DNA of 64,000 nucleotides from Micromonospora_I sp040659735 (GCF_040659735.1 NZ_JBFANZ010000013.1:1-64000); one strand, 5' to 3'; positions 36,077 through 44,634 are shown, counted from the first letter of the stretch. Made by a program: numbers and translations. Notes: generated from the letters alone by a model not told the origin.

Positions 36077-37384
36077 GTGCAGGATCGGACCCCACAGCGA
36101 GACGAGCTGGAACCGATCGAGCGGGCGTCGGTGGACGAGCTGCGCGAGCTGCAACGGGAGCGGCTGCGCTGGTCGCTGCGGCACGCCTACGACAACGTGC
36201 CGCACTACCGCAAGGCCTTCGACGACGCCGGCGTCCACCCCGACGACTGCCGCGACCTCGACGACCTGGCACGGTTCCCGTTCACCACCAAGGCCGAGCT
36301 CCGCGACAACTACCCGTTCGGGATGTTCGCTGTGCCGCGCGAGCAGGTGTCCCGGCTGCACGCGTCGTCCGGCACGACGGGGCGCCCGACCGTGGTCGGC
36401 TACACCCGTGAGGACGTGCGGAGCTGGGCGCGGCTGATGGCCCGCTCGATCCGCGCCGCCGGCGGCCGGCCGGGGGAGAAGGTCCATGTCGCTTACGGGT
36501 ACGGGCTTTTCACCGGTGGGCTCGGCGCGCACTACGGCGCGGAGGAGCTGGGCTGCACGGTCATCCCCGTCTCCGGTGGGATGACGGAGCGGCAGGTGAT
36601 GCTGATCCGCGATTTCGAGCCCGACATCATCATGGTGACCCCGACCTACATGCTGGCGATCCTCGACGAGATGGAGCGGCAGGGCGTGGATCCCCGGGCC
36701 ACCTCGCTGCAGGTGGGCATCTTCGGCGCCGAACCGTGGACGGAGGAGATGCGGCACGAGGTGGAGCGGCGCCTGGACATGCACGCCATCGACATCTACG
36801 GCCTGTCCGAGGTGATGGGGCCGGGGGTGGCGGTGGAGTGCGTGGAGACCAAGGACGGTCTGCACGTCTGGGAGGACCACTTCTACCCGGAGATCATCGA
36901 TCCGCTCACCGGAGAGGTGCTCCCGGACGGAGAGCCGGGCGAGCTGGTGCTCACCTCGTTGACCAAGCAGGCGATGCCGGTGGTGCGTTACCGGACCCGC
37001 GACCTCACCCGGCTCTTGCCGGGCACCGCCCGGCCGATGCGCCGGATCGAGAAGATCACCGGCCGTACCGACGACATGATCATCCTGCGCGGGGTGAACC
37101 TCTTTCCGAGTCAGATCGAGGAGCTGATCCTGCGGACCCCGGCGCTGTCGCCGCACTTCCAGTGCCTGCTCGGCCGGGCGGGACGGATGGACACCCTGAC
37201 CGTACGGGTCGAGCGGCGCACCGGGGCGGACCCGGTGGCGGCGACGCGGGCAGGCGTTACCCTCGCGGCGCTGGTCAAGAACAGCGTCGGGGTCAGCGTC
37301 GAGGTCGAGGTGCTGCCGCCCGACGGGGTGGAGCGCTCGGTGGGGAAGATGCGCCGCATCGTCGACCAGCGCCGGACGAGCTGA
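36077..37384 (+). CDS. paaK: Phenylacetate-CoA ligase
   Basis: This 435-residue adenylate-forming enzyme of the PaaK family has the phosphate loop HASSGTTGRPTVVGYT, SGGMTERQ, the adenine motif IYGLSEVMGPG, RYRTRDL and the hinge region KITGRTDDMIILRGVNLFPSQ. It activates phenylacetate (or a related aryl acid) to the CoA ester. The GTG start has GGGAGGAAAC 4 nt upstream. It converges on a thioesterase of the PaaI group, but the oxygenase genes paaABCDE are not in the window. Confidence 0.9.
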   Translation: MQDRTPQRDELEPIERASVDELRELQRERLRWSLRHAYDNVPHYRKAFDDAGVHPDDCRDLDDLARFPFTTKAELRDNYPFGMFAVPREQVSRLHASSGTTGRPTVVGYTREDVRSWARLMARSIRAAGGRPGEKVHVAYGYGLFTGGLGAHYGAEELGCTVIPVSGGMTERQVMLIRDFEPDIIMVTPTYMLAILDEMERQGVDPRATSLQVGIFGAEPWTEEMRHEVERRLDMHAIDIYGLSEVMGPGVAVECVETKDGLHVWEDHFYPEIIDPLTGEVLPDGEPGELVLTSLTKQAMPVVRYRTRDLTRLLPGTARPMRRIEKITGRTDDMIILRGVNLFPSQIEELILRTPALSPHFQCLLGRAGRMDTLTVRVERRTGADPVAATRAGVTLAALVKNSVGVSVEVEVLPPDGVERSVGKMRRIVDQRRTS

Positions 37385-37391
37385 CGGGTGG

Positions 37392-37805
37392 TCAGCTTCG
37401 CTCGATGACCCGGCTGCGGCCCCGGAACTCCGCGACCACCTCGTCGCCGCGCAGCACGGTGACGTCGTAGATGCCGCTCCGCCCGTAGCGCGTGCGCTCC
37501 TGCGCGCGCGCCTCCAGCAGGTCCCCCTCGCGCACCGGCCGGATGAACGTGATGTCCCCGCTGGCGGCGACCGTCACCGGGCCGTAGCTGTTGCAGGCGA
37601 AGGCGAACGCGCTGTCGGCCAGCAGGAACAGATAGCCGCCGTGCGCGATGGCGTGCCCGTTGACCATCTTCGCCGTGACCCGCATACGCGCCACCGCCCG
37701 CCCGTCGCCCGCCGAGACGAGTTCGATGCCGAGCCCTTGTGACGCGGCGTCCGCGTCGTACATCCTCTGCACGGCGTCCACACTCTCCGGTGCCGACTGT
37801 GGCAT
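37392..37805 (-). CDS. paaI: PaaI-type hot-dog acyl-CoA thioesterase
   Basis: This 137-residue hot-dog-fold protein has the PaaI signature MVNGHAIAHGGYLFLLADS, with catalytic Asn and Asp and the HGG turn, then ASGDITFIRPVREGD. In the phenylacetate pathway PaaI releases CoA from stalled intermediates. It lies beside and convergent to paaK (7 nt between stops), which supports a linked role. The ATG at 37805 fits family length. Confidence 0.88.
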   Translation of the reverse strand: MPQSAPESVDAVQRMYDADAASQGLGIELVSAGDGRAVARMRVTAKMVNGHAIAHGGYLFLLADSAFAFACNSYGPVTVAASGDITFIRPVREGDLLEARAQERTRYGRSGIYDVTVLRGDEVVAEFRGRSRVIERS

Positions 37806-37934
37806 CTCGCTCCCGCTTCCCCCGACGACCGTCCAGTGGACCGTAGCCGATGGTCGGGGTCGGCCGTGCGCGGCCGGAGGGTGTGCGGGCAAACGAGCGT
37901 GATTCGCCTGGCGAATCACGATGCGCCAGGCGAA

Positions 37935-38324
37935 TCAACCACAATCGCGGTCACCGCGTCGTGCGGCGGCCGGCAGGCGCACCACGAAGCGGCATCCGGA
38001 CGAGGTGTTGGGCCACCTCGACCCGGCCGCCGTGCGCCTCGACCAGGCCCCGCACGATGGCCAACGGTCGGCCACCCGGCTTCCTCCGCCGCCAGCCGTA
38101 CCCCCTTGAGTCGCGCCAGCGGGGTGGCGGAGGCGATCGCGTCGGAGACCACCTCGCCGAGCGGCACCGCCGACCGGGAGAGCCGCAGCGCCCCGGCGTC
38201 GGTGTCCGCAGGTCGTGCGCCGACAGGAACATCCCTGCGCGACCGCGATGACGCCGGCGAGCGCCACCGCGCCGGGCACGCCGACGGCGGCGGCGCCGAC
38301 CAGCGCCACGGCGAGAATCGACAC
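37935..38324 (-). pseudogene. Sensor histidine kinase remnant
   Basis: Pieces of one kinase appear in shifting frames: a membrane segment (VALVGAAAVGVPGAVALAGV), a trace of the His box (SAHDLRTP), VSDAIASATPLARLKGVRL, the G2-like stretch AIVRGLVEAHGGRVEV, and the typical end CRFVVRLPAA. Several frameshifts and at least two internal deletions separate them. It follows a broken response regulator in the same direction. It is non-functional as it stands. Confidence 0.7.
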
Positions 38325-38537
38325 CCCAGACGGTCACGATCCGGCGCGGCGCCGCCGCGTCATCCTCGACCTTTTCCCGCAGCCGTCGCACATGCACGGT
38401 GACCGTGGAGGGGCCACCGACTCGCGTACGGTCAGCGGCAGCTCGTCGCCGCCCAGGTAGCGCCGGACCACGTCACTGACGGTCGGATCGTCGTCCACGA
38501 CCAGGATCCGTTGCCCGGACGCGACCCACGCGGTCAT
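38325..38537 (-). pseudogene. OmpR-family response regulator remnant
   Basis: The start codon at 38537 overlaps the DM13 gene stop (ATGA). The first 28 codons are a normal receiver N-terminus (ILVVDDDPTVSDVVRRYL). About 150 codons are then missing, and the winged-helix end (VHVRRLREKVEDDAAAPRRI) follows in another frame. The operon order DM13, regulator, kinase is still visible. Confidence 0.75.
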
Positions 38538-39097
38538 GCCGGGGCCAGCTCCGCCGCGCCGAAGGAAACGGCGAACCGCTTGCACCAGATCGAAACGCTG
38601 GTCAGGTCGGCGACGTCGACGCTGCCGGGAATGTCGTACACCTGGTTGCCGTGATTGCCCTTCAACCGCGCCAACTCCACCCACCGGCCGTCGTCGAACA
38701 CGTGCCAGCCCGCCTCACCCGCCACGACCGGGCGGTCGGTGAGCCAGACCCGCAGATCCGGCCCGTTGGAGGTACGTAGGTCGCGCAGGACCAGCTGACG
38801 ACGTCCGTCCGGCAGATGAACGAGCTCCGCGCTCCCCGACGTCTTGTGCTCGTGTGACACGAAGGCGCCGCGCCGGACGATCCCCGGCTGCTCGGCCACT
38901 GTGGACGACGGGCTTGCGCTGCCCGACGGCGTCGTGCTGGCGGCCGACGGTGCCGGTACGGCCGGCAGCGCCTCGTCGACCAGCTGATCGGTGACCAGCT
39001 TCCACGGCTGGAACCAGTAGAGGCCGACGCCGGCTCCGGCGGCGAGCACGACGACGATCGCCCAGGTCAGGGGTGCCCGCAGGAGTCGCTTGAACAT
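38534..39097 (-). CDS. Membrane-anchored DM13-domain protein
   Basis: This 187-residue protein has an N-terminal signal anchor at residues 10-28, a Ser/Thr/Pro-rich linker (about 45-65) and a C-terminal DM13 domain. The domain includes GAFVSHEHKTSGSAELV, LRDLRTSNGPDLRVWL, DIPGSVDVADLTSVSIWC and RFAVSFGAAEL. The single conserved Cys in SIWCKRF is the residue proposed to bind a redox cofactor in this family. It is an extracytoplasmic redox or stress-response candidate. It was probably the first gene of a now broken two-component operon. Confidence 0.85.
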   Translation of the reverse strand: MFKRLLRAPLTWAIVVVLAAGAGVGLYWFQPWKLVTDQLVDEALPAVPAPSAASTTPSGSASPSSTVAEQPGIVRRGAFVSHEHKTSGSAELVHLPDGRRQLVLRDLRTSNGPDLRVWLTDRPVVAGEAGWHVFDDGRWVELARLKGNHGNQVYDIPGSVDVADLTSVSIWCKRFAVSFGAAELAPA

Positions 39098-39323
39098 GAT
39101 CTGAGGGTACGGGCCGAGGCCGCGACGGGGTGCCCTTGATCTATTTCGGATCCCTTACGAACCACACCATGTCCCAGCCCCCGATGGTCGGGAGCGCCAG
39201 CGGCGCTGGCGGACCGTCCGAGGCGATCGTCACCGGGATCAGTCAGTCCGCGGCGGACGACAAAAGCAAAGGCAAGAAGATGTCACTCCTTGCCACTTCT
39301 AACGTATAGCGCACAGGGGGGCT

Positions 39324-39349
39324 TGCGGCAAGACCCGGGTCTTGCCGCA
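39324..39349. promoter_or_regulatory. Rifamycin-associated element (RAE)-like inverted repeat
   Basis: A perfect 26-bp palindrome has arms TGCGGCAAGA and TCTTGCCGCA around CCCGGG, preceded by GGGGGGCT. The GCTTGCGGCAAG arm fits the rifamycin-associated element known upstream of rifamycin-inactivating genes in actinomycetes. A TTGCCG inside the right arm and TACAGC at 39365-39370 (17-nt spacer) could be the promoter. Confidence 0.75.
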
Positions 39350-39397
39350 GAATCGGCGGCCGGATACAGCACCGACGAGGAAATGGGGGGCGCGACG

Positions 39398-39495
39398 TGG
39401 GTGCGTTGTCGATGTACGGGGGGCGCGGCGACCTCGAACCGCTGATGAGATTCGCGGTGCAGTTGCGGACGCTTGACGCGGTGGTATCGCAATGA
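39398..39495 (+). pseudogene. 5' remnant of a glycosyltransferase gene
   Basis: A GTG opens a 32-codon frame reading VGALSMYGGRGDLEPLMRF then AVQLRTLDAVVSQ. This closely follows the N-terminus of UDP-sugar macrolide/rifamycin-type glycosyltransferases (pattern LLSTYGSRGDVEPL.....AVRLRALG.EV). It ends at a TGA overlapping the rph start codon (ATGA). It sits directly behind the RAE, where a rifamycin glycosyltransferase would be expected. It could be a deletion scar or be kept as a translated leader for rph. Confidence 0.6.
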
Positions 39496-42089
39496 TCGAG
39501 CAGTACGTGTTGGCTCTCCAAGAGGTTGACGAGACGCGGGTCGCGGTCGTTGGCGGCAAGGCCGCGCACCTGGGCGGGCTGTCGCGGATCGAAGGCATCC
39601 GCGTGCCGGCTGGGTTGTGCGTGACGACGGCCGCCTTCCGGCGAATCATGGCGGAAGCGCCGTCGATCGACGATCGGCTCGAGCAGCTGTCGCGCCTGAA
39701 CCCGGATGACCGGGAGGCGATCCGCACGCTCAGCGCGGAGCTCCGCCGGACCATCGAAGGGATTGCCATCCCGGGCGATCTGGCGGCGGCGATCACCCGC
39801 GCGCTCGCCCAGCTCGGTGAGCAAGCCGCCTACGCCGTGCGATCCAGCGCGACGGCAGAGGACATGCCGACGGCCTCCTTCGCGGGCCAGCAGGACACGT
39901 ACCTGAACGTCGTGGGGCCGGCGGCGATCCTCCAGAACGTCAGCCGGTGCTGGGCGTCGCTGTTCAGCGAGCGGGCCGTGACCTACCGCCTGCGAAACGG
40001 CTTCGACCACCGGAAGGTCCACATGGCCGTGGTCGTCCAGCAGATGGTCTTCCCGGATGCGTCCGGCATCCTGTTCACGGCCGACCCCGTCACGGGCAAC
40101 CGGAAGGTCGCCACCGTGGACGCCAGCTTCGGCCTCGGCGAGGCCCTGGTTTCCGGCCTGGTGAACCCGGACGTCTTCAAGGTGCGCGACGGCGAGGTCA
40201 TCGCCAAGGCGGTCGCCGCCAAACAGCGTGCCGTTCACGCCCTGCCGGCTGGCGGGACGCAGGACGTGGCGATCGACCCGCAGCGGCAGGAGCAGCCGGC
40301 GCTGACGGATCCGCAGGTCGTGCGGCTCGTGCAGCTCGGGCGGCGGATCGAAGCGCATTTCGGCCGCCCGCAGGACATCGAATGGTGCCTGGTCGACGAT
40401 GACTTCCAGATCGTGCAGAGCCGGCCAATCACCACGCTGTTCCCCATCCCCGCGGCCCGCGACCGGGAGAACCACGTCTACCTCTCCGTTGGTCATCAGC
40501 AGATGATGACCGACCCCATGAAGCCACTGGGGCTCTCCGTGTGGCAGCTGACGGCCATGGCGCCGATGCACGAGGCCGGCGGGCGGCTGTTCGTCGACGT
40601 CACCCGGCACCTGGCCTCGCCCGCGAGCCGCGCCGGCCTCCTGGAGATGGCGGGGAGGTCCGATCCGTTGATCAGGGACGCGCTGGAGACCGTCCTCGAC
40701 CGCCACGACTTCGTTCCGGCGCTCCCGGACGGCGGTCCCGGCGGGCCGCCGCTCGGCGGCGCGTCCGCCCCGATCGAGACCGATCCGGCCATCGTCACCG
40801 AGCTGATCGAGCGCAGCCAGGCGTCCATCGCCGCCCTGCGGCGCGACATCGCGACGTTGACCGGACCGGCGCTGTTCGACTTCCTGCTGGAGGCCTTCCA
40901 GGAGCACAAGCGGGTCCTCAGTGATCCATTGAGCATGCAGGCGATCATGGCGGGGATGGAAGCCACCTGGTGGCTCAACGACCGGCTGCGGGAATGGCTG
41001 GGCGAGAAGAACGCGGCCGACACCCTCACGCTGTCCGCCCCCGGCAACGTCACGTCGCAGATGGGACTGGCGTTGCTCGACGTCGCGGACGTGATCCGCC
41101 CGCATCCGGAGGTAGTGGCGTTCCTGCAGGGCGTCGAGGACGACGGCTTCCTGGACGAGCTGCCGCAGTTCGCGGGCGGGACCGTAGCGCGCGACGCCAT
41201 CGAGGCCTATCTCGACCGGTACGGCATGCGCTGCGTCGGCGAGATCGACATCACGAGGCCGCGGTGGAGCGAGCGCCCCACCACGCTCGTGCCCGTGATC
41301 CTCGACAACGTCAGGAACTTCGAGGCGGGCGCCGCCAGTCGGCGCTTCGAGCAAGGGCGGCAGGAGGCGCAGAAGAAGGCGCAGGAGGTGCTCGAACGCC
41401 TGCGGGCACTGCCGGACGGGGAGCAGAAGGCCGACGAGACCAAGCGGATGATCGACCGGGTCCGGACCTTCATCGGCTACCGGGAGTACCCGAAGTACGG
41501 CATCGTCAGCCGCTACTTCGTCTACAAGCAGGCCTTGCTCGAAGAGGCCGAGCGCCTCGTGCAGGCTAACGTGCTCGCCGAGAAGGAGGACGTCTTCTAC
41601 CTCACGTTCCAGGAGCTCCACGACGTCGTGCGCTCGAACCAGGTGGATGACAAGCTAATCCAGCAGCGCAAGGACGCGTTCCGGTCGTACCACGCGCTCA
41701 CGCCGCCCCGGGTGCTGACATCGGATGGCGAGGTCATCGCCGGGGCGTACCGACGCGACGATGTGCCGGCCGGCGCCTTGATCGGCCTACCGGTCTCTGC
41801 CGGGACCATCGAAGGGCGCGCCCGCGTCATCCTGGACATGGCCCGGGCTGATCTCGAACCGGGTGACATCCTCGTCACGGCCCACACGGACCCGAGCTGG
41901 ACGCCCCTCTTCGTCGCCATCACAGGCCTGGTGACGGAGGTCGGAGGATTGATGACACACGGCGCAGTGATCGCACGGGAGTACGGCCTGCCGGCTGTCG
42001 TCAGTGTGGTGGATGCGACCCGGCTGATTCCCGACGGGAAGCGGATCCGCGTGCACGGAAGCGACGGGTACGTCGAGATTCTGCCTTGA
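39492..42089 (+). CDS. rph: Rifamycin phosphotransferase
   Basis: This 865-residue enzyme has three domains. The N-terminal ATP-binding domain resembles PEP synthase (VGGKAAHLGGLSRI, YAVRSSATAEDMPTASFAGQ, FTADPVTGNRKVATVDASFG, VQSRPITTLFP). The middle rifamycin-binding domain spans about residues 330-755. The C-terminal swivelling His domain carries the catalytic H823 in GGLMTHGAVIAREYG. It transfers the beta-phosphate of ATP to a rifamycin hydroxyl, inactivating the drug, and releases AMP and Pi. Length and motifs match the Rph family rather than true PEP synthase. The RAE-like repeat upstream supports the assignment and suggests induction by rifamycins. Confidence 0.93.
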   Translation: MIEQYVLALQEVDETRVAVVGGKAAHLGGLSRIEGIRVPAGLCVTTAAFRRIMAEAPSIDDRLEQLSRLNPDDREAIRTLSAELRRTIEGIAIPGDLAAAITRALAQLGEQAAYAVRSSATAEDMPTASFAGQQDTYLNVVGPAAILQNVSRCWASLFSERAVTYRLRNGFDHRKVHMAVVVQQMVFPDASGILFTADPVTGNRKVATVDASFGLGEALVSGLVNPDVFKVRDGEVIAKAVAAKQRAVHALPAGGTQDVAIDPQRQEQPALTDPQVVRLVQLGRRIEAHFGRPQDIEWCLVDDDFQIVQSRPITTLFPIPAARDRENHVYLSVGHQQMMTDPMKPLGLSVWQLTAMAPMHEAGGRLFVDVTRHLASPASRAGLLEMAGRSDPLIRDALETVLDRHDFVPALPDGGPGGPPLGGASAPIETDPAIVTELIERSQASIAALRRDIATLTGPALFDFLLEAFQEHKRVLSDPLSMQAIMAGMEATWWLNDRLREWLGEKNAADTLTLSAPGNVTSQMGLALLDVADVIRPHPEVVAFLQGVEDDGFLDELPQFAGGTVARDAIEAYLDRYGMRCVGEIDITRPRWSERPTTLVPVILDNVRNFEAGAASRRFEQGRQEAQKKAQEVLERLRALPDGEQKADETKRMIDRVRTFIGYREYPKYGIVSRYFVYKQALLEEAERLVQANVLAEKEDVFYLTFQELHDVVRSNQVDDKLIQQRKDAFRSYHALTPPRVLTSDGEVIAGAYRRDDVPAGALIGLPVSAGTIEGRARVILDMARADLEPGDILVTAHTDPSWTPLFVAITGLVTEVGGLMTHGAVIAREYGLPAVVSVVDATRLIPDGKRIRVHGSDGYVEILP

Positions 42090-42363
42090 CTGACCACTCA
42101 CCGGGAAGGCCTGTCTGCCGTGCCAAGCACATATTTTCCAAGCGGCACTGACCTGCTCGGCATCCGGATCTGCCGCTGACAGCGCGTCCGAGACGACCGG
42201 ATCTCCCGATGAGAGTGCGTGCAAGGACATCGATAGCAGGAGCGGTAAGTGGCGTTTTCGAGATGTGAGTGGGCCTGCACCACGGTGGTGCTTGCGAGAC
42301 GGGCCCTGACGAGCAGGAGTCCCTCAGTGTCCTGAGTGCTCTCCGGCTGGGTCGCCCGCCGGC
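42090..42363. other. Spacer with copy of the recurring motif
   Basis: No convincing gene is seen. It contains one copy of the dispersed motif (CATCCGGATCTGCCGCTGA at 42161-42179) and some imperfect inverted repeats, for example around CACCACGGTGGTG. Confidence 0.5.
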
Positions 42364-42720
42364 TCAGGGCAGCGGGACGACGTAGGAATCGACGCGGGCG
42401 ATAAGCCCGTCGCGGAACGTGAACAGATCGTTGAAGGCGAACCGGAACCGCCCGTGGTCGACGCTGACGCCGCGGCCCTCGCCGGTGGTGACGACGACCG
42501 GGCCGTCCTCGTGGATGCGCTGGACGTCGAGTTCGGGGCTGCCGGTGAACGCCGGATTCTCGATCTCGCCGTCGAACTCCGCCTTGCCGCGGGTGGTCCG
42601 GTGGCCGTGGATGACCCACTCGACGTCGTCGGTGAGGGTCGCGAGGATTCGCTGGTGGTCGCTCGTCCGGAAACCTTCGAAGTACTCCGCGACGAGGTCG
42701 CGCTGGGTCTTCTGCGTCAT
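42364..42720 (-). CDS. SnoaL-like/NTF2-fold protein
   Basis: This 118-residue protein of the NTF2/SnoaL superfamily has LVAEYFEGFRTSDHQRILAT, LTDDVEWVIHGHRTT, KAEFDGEIE and the C-terminal LFTFRDGLIARVDSYVVPL. Such proteins are small enzymes or binding proteins. Its ATG overlaps the SRPBCC gene stop (ATGA), so it belongs to the ArsR-SRPBCC-SnoaL operon. The substrate is unknown. Confidence 0.82.
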   Translation of the reverse strand: MTQKTQRDLVAEYFEGFRTSDHQRILATLTDDVEWVIHGHRTTRGKAEFDGEIENPAFTGSPELDVQRIHEDGPVVVTTGEGRGVSVDHGRFRFAFNDLFTFRDGLIARVDSYVVPLP

Positions 42721-43184
42721 GGTGTTCTCCGTCCTAGTGTGGCAGCGCAATGCTGCAGGTGCGCGGCGAGGGCGTCGAGGATCGAGGCGAGCCCGTCGGC
42801 TGCTTGGGCGGTCCGGAGCTCAGGGGGAAGCCGACGCTGGTGGACAGTGAGATCCGTGCCGCCTCCGGCGGGGCGGACGTTGACGGTTGTGCGGAGGCCG
42901 GTGGTGGGCTCGTCGAACACGAGTTCGTGCGGTGCGGCGACGCTTACGTAGACGAACCGGAGCCGGCGGGTCGCGCCGTCCGGCGCGCGGGTGTCGAGCG
43001 CGAACTCTCCGCCGGGACGCAGGTCGACGGTCACGGACTCAGGGGGCACGGTGGCGTGCGAACCGCCCCAGAACGCCGCGATGCTTGCCGGCGAGATGAA
43101 GGCGGCCCAGACGCGTTCGGGTTCGGCCGGGAGGTGGCGCTTAGCGATCAGTTCGTCGCCGCGGAGCTCTGAGCTGGCGGTCAA
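42717..43184 (-). CDS. SRPBCC/AHSA1-family protein
   Basis: This 155-residue START-like protein has IAKRHLPAEPERVWAAFISP, IAAFWGGSHATVP, LRPGGEFALDTRAPDGATRR and VNVRPAGGGTDLTVHQRRL. It follows ArsR with a 4-nt overlap, an arrangement very common in actinobacteria, where the SRPBCC partner is co-regulated. It probably binds a hydrophobic ligand; no catalytic residues are recognised. Confidence 0.87.
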   Translation of the reverse strand: MTASSELRGDELIAKRHLPAEPERVWAAFISPASIAAFWGGSHATVPPESVTVDLRPGGEFALDTRAPDGATRRLRFVYVSVAAPHELVFDEPTTGLRTTVNVRPAGGGTDLTVHQRRLPPELRTAQAADGLASILDALAAHLQHCAATLGRRTP

Positions 43185-43528
43185 TGGACCGCTCCTTCGT
43201 CAGTGAGGTGCTGCTGAAGGGCGTCGAGCCGGTCGTCCCAGGCGCGGCGCTGGTCGTCGATCCACGTGCCTAGCAGCGACAGCTGATCGACCCTCAGCCG
43301 GCAGGGGCGCCTGGTGCCCTCGCGCCGCTGCTCGACCAGGCCGCACCGCCGCAGCACACCGACGTGGTGGGAGATTGCCTGTGGGGTCAGCTCGAACGGT
43401 TTAGCGAGCTCTCCCACCGTAGCGTCACCCCGCGCGAGACGAGTTACCAAGGCGCGACGGACGGGGTCGCCGAGAGCAGCGAAGGCCGAGTCGAGGTCTG
43501 GGCCGGGTGCCACGAGCGAGGGGGGCAT
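43181..43528 (-). CDS. ArsR-family transcriptional repressor
   Basis: This 115-residue winged-helix regulator has FAALGDPVRRALVTRLARGD, VGELAKPFELTPQAISHHVG and LRRCGLVEQRREGTRRPC. No metal-binding cysteine cluster is present, so it likely responds to something else, as in other ArsR-SRPBCC pairs. The start at 43528 places it 10 nt from a 24-bp palindrome that is the likely autoregulatory operator. Confidence 0.88.
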   Translation of the reverse strand: MPPSLVAPGPDLDSAFAALGDPVRRALVTRLARGDATVGELAKPFELTPQAISHHVGVLRRCGLVEQRREGTRRPCRLRVDQLSLLGTWIDDQRRAWDDRLDALQQHLTDEGAVH

Positions 43529-43538
43529 GGCTTCATGC

Positions 43539-43562
43539 TTGCGCAAATGATCATTTGCGCAA
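43539..43562. promoter_or_regulatory. Perfect 24-bp palindrome, probable ArsR operator
   Basis: Arms TTGCGCAAATGA and TCATTTGCGCAA abut without a spacer. It lies immediately upstream of the ArsR start and has the AAATGATCATTT core typical of winged-helix repressors. Confidence 0.75.
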
Positions 43563-43872
43563 GCAGTCGTTTTTAAAGATAGGCTTGTGCCAGCCCTGCC
43601 GGGCAGCACCGGTGCACTGCGACGAGGCGGCGCAGCGCGGGAAGCGGAGCCGGTGGGCCTGCGCCCAGCCCGAAGCTCGCTTGATCGAAGTGCAGCAGCA
43701 CGCCGCAGCGACCAGTACCACGCCCGGCATGCTGCGCGAACTGGCCGCTGACGGCCCGCCCGCCACCATCCGCCTCAATGCGCAAAAGCCGCTGCCAGCT
43801 GCTCGGTCGTGCCGATGACCGGATGCCTGCACGGCGCTCGAATCGGATTGACCGCGGCGACAGGATGTTGGT
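43563..43872. other. Spacer of about 310 nt without a clear gene
   Basis: The plus frame to 43818 (PGMLRELAADGPPATIRLNA) has passable codon use and may be a decayed gene end, but I recognise no family. The promoters of the leftward ArsR operon and rightward methyltransferase should lie here. Confidence 0.4.
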
Positions 43873-44631
43873 GTGCGCGCGTTCAATGATCTGGTCGATG
43901 AGGCTGCCTCGGTGGACGCATCTGGATGGAGCTTCGACTGGCTCGACGGCCGGGCGACCGAAGAGCGGCCACCATGGGGTTACTCGCGTCTGCTCGCGGC
44001 GCGTCTGGCCCAGGCCACCTCGGCCCTCGACATCGATACCGGAGGCGGCGAGATCATCGCTGAAGCACTACGGCTACCGCCGAGGATGGTGGTCACAGAG
44101 GGATGGCCTCCAAACGTAGAGCGTGCCCGTCGCCTGTTGTCGCCCCGCGGTGTGGATGTCGTACCCGTCGAGCAGGGACGGCCCTTACCGTTCCCCAAGG
44201 CCAGCTTCGAACTTGTGACCAGCCGCCATCCGGTGCGCCCCAACTGGCCCGAGATCGCCCGCGTGTTGACCGACGGCGGCACCTACCTGGCCCAACACGT
44301 CGGGCCGGCCTCGGCGTTCGAACTGATCGAATGGTTCCTCGGCCCGCTACCGCGGGAGCGGCGCGGCCGTGATCCCGAGCGTGAGGCTGCGGCAGCCCGT
44401 TCTGCAGGACTACACATCGTGGACCTGCGCACCGCACGCTGCCGGATGGCGTTCTTCGACATCGGCGCGGTCGTGTACGTCCTTCGCAAATGTGTCTGGT
44501 GGGTCCCCGACTTCACTGTCGACCGTTACCGAAAGGCTCTCCAACGACTCGACATCCACATTCGCGAGCAAGGGGCCTTCGTAGCCCACTCCACCCGCAC
44601 CCTCATCGAAACGAGACGGGTGCCGCGCTGA
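43873..44631 (+). CDS. SAM-dependent methyltransferase (class I)
   Basis: This 252-residue protein has the SAM motif I LDIDTGGGEIIAEAL, the acidic post-I region and PLPFPKASFELVTSRHPVRP (motif II), followed by WPEIARVLTDGGTYLAQHVG (motif III). It is related to methyltransferase-11-type proteins of Streptomyces and Micromonospora. It starts with GTG at 43873. The target is unknown. The stop is followed within 5 nt by a copy of the recurring spacer motif. Confidence 0.82.
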   Translation: MRAFNDLVDEAASVDASGWSFDWLDGRATEERPPWGYSRLLAARLAQATSALDIDTGGGEIIAEALRLPPRMVVTEGWPPNVERARRLLSPRGVDVVPVEQGRPLPFPKASFELVTSRHPVRPNWPEIARVLTDGGTYLAQHVGPASAFELIEWFLGPLPRERRGRDPEREAAAARSAGLHIVDLRTARCRMAFFDIGAVVYVLRKCVWWVPDFTVDRYRKALQRLDIHIREQGAFVAHSTRTLIETRRVPR

Positions 44632-44634
44632 CTA

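Noticed and set aside
39243..41621. 792-residue open frame on the minus strand opposite rph
   Set aside because: Composition is Arg/His/Asp-rich and repetitive, typical of an antisense shadow in high-GC DNA; the plus strand carries the recognisable rph gene.
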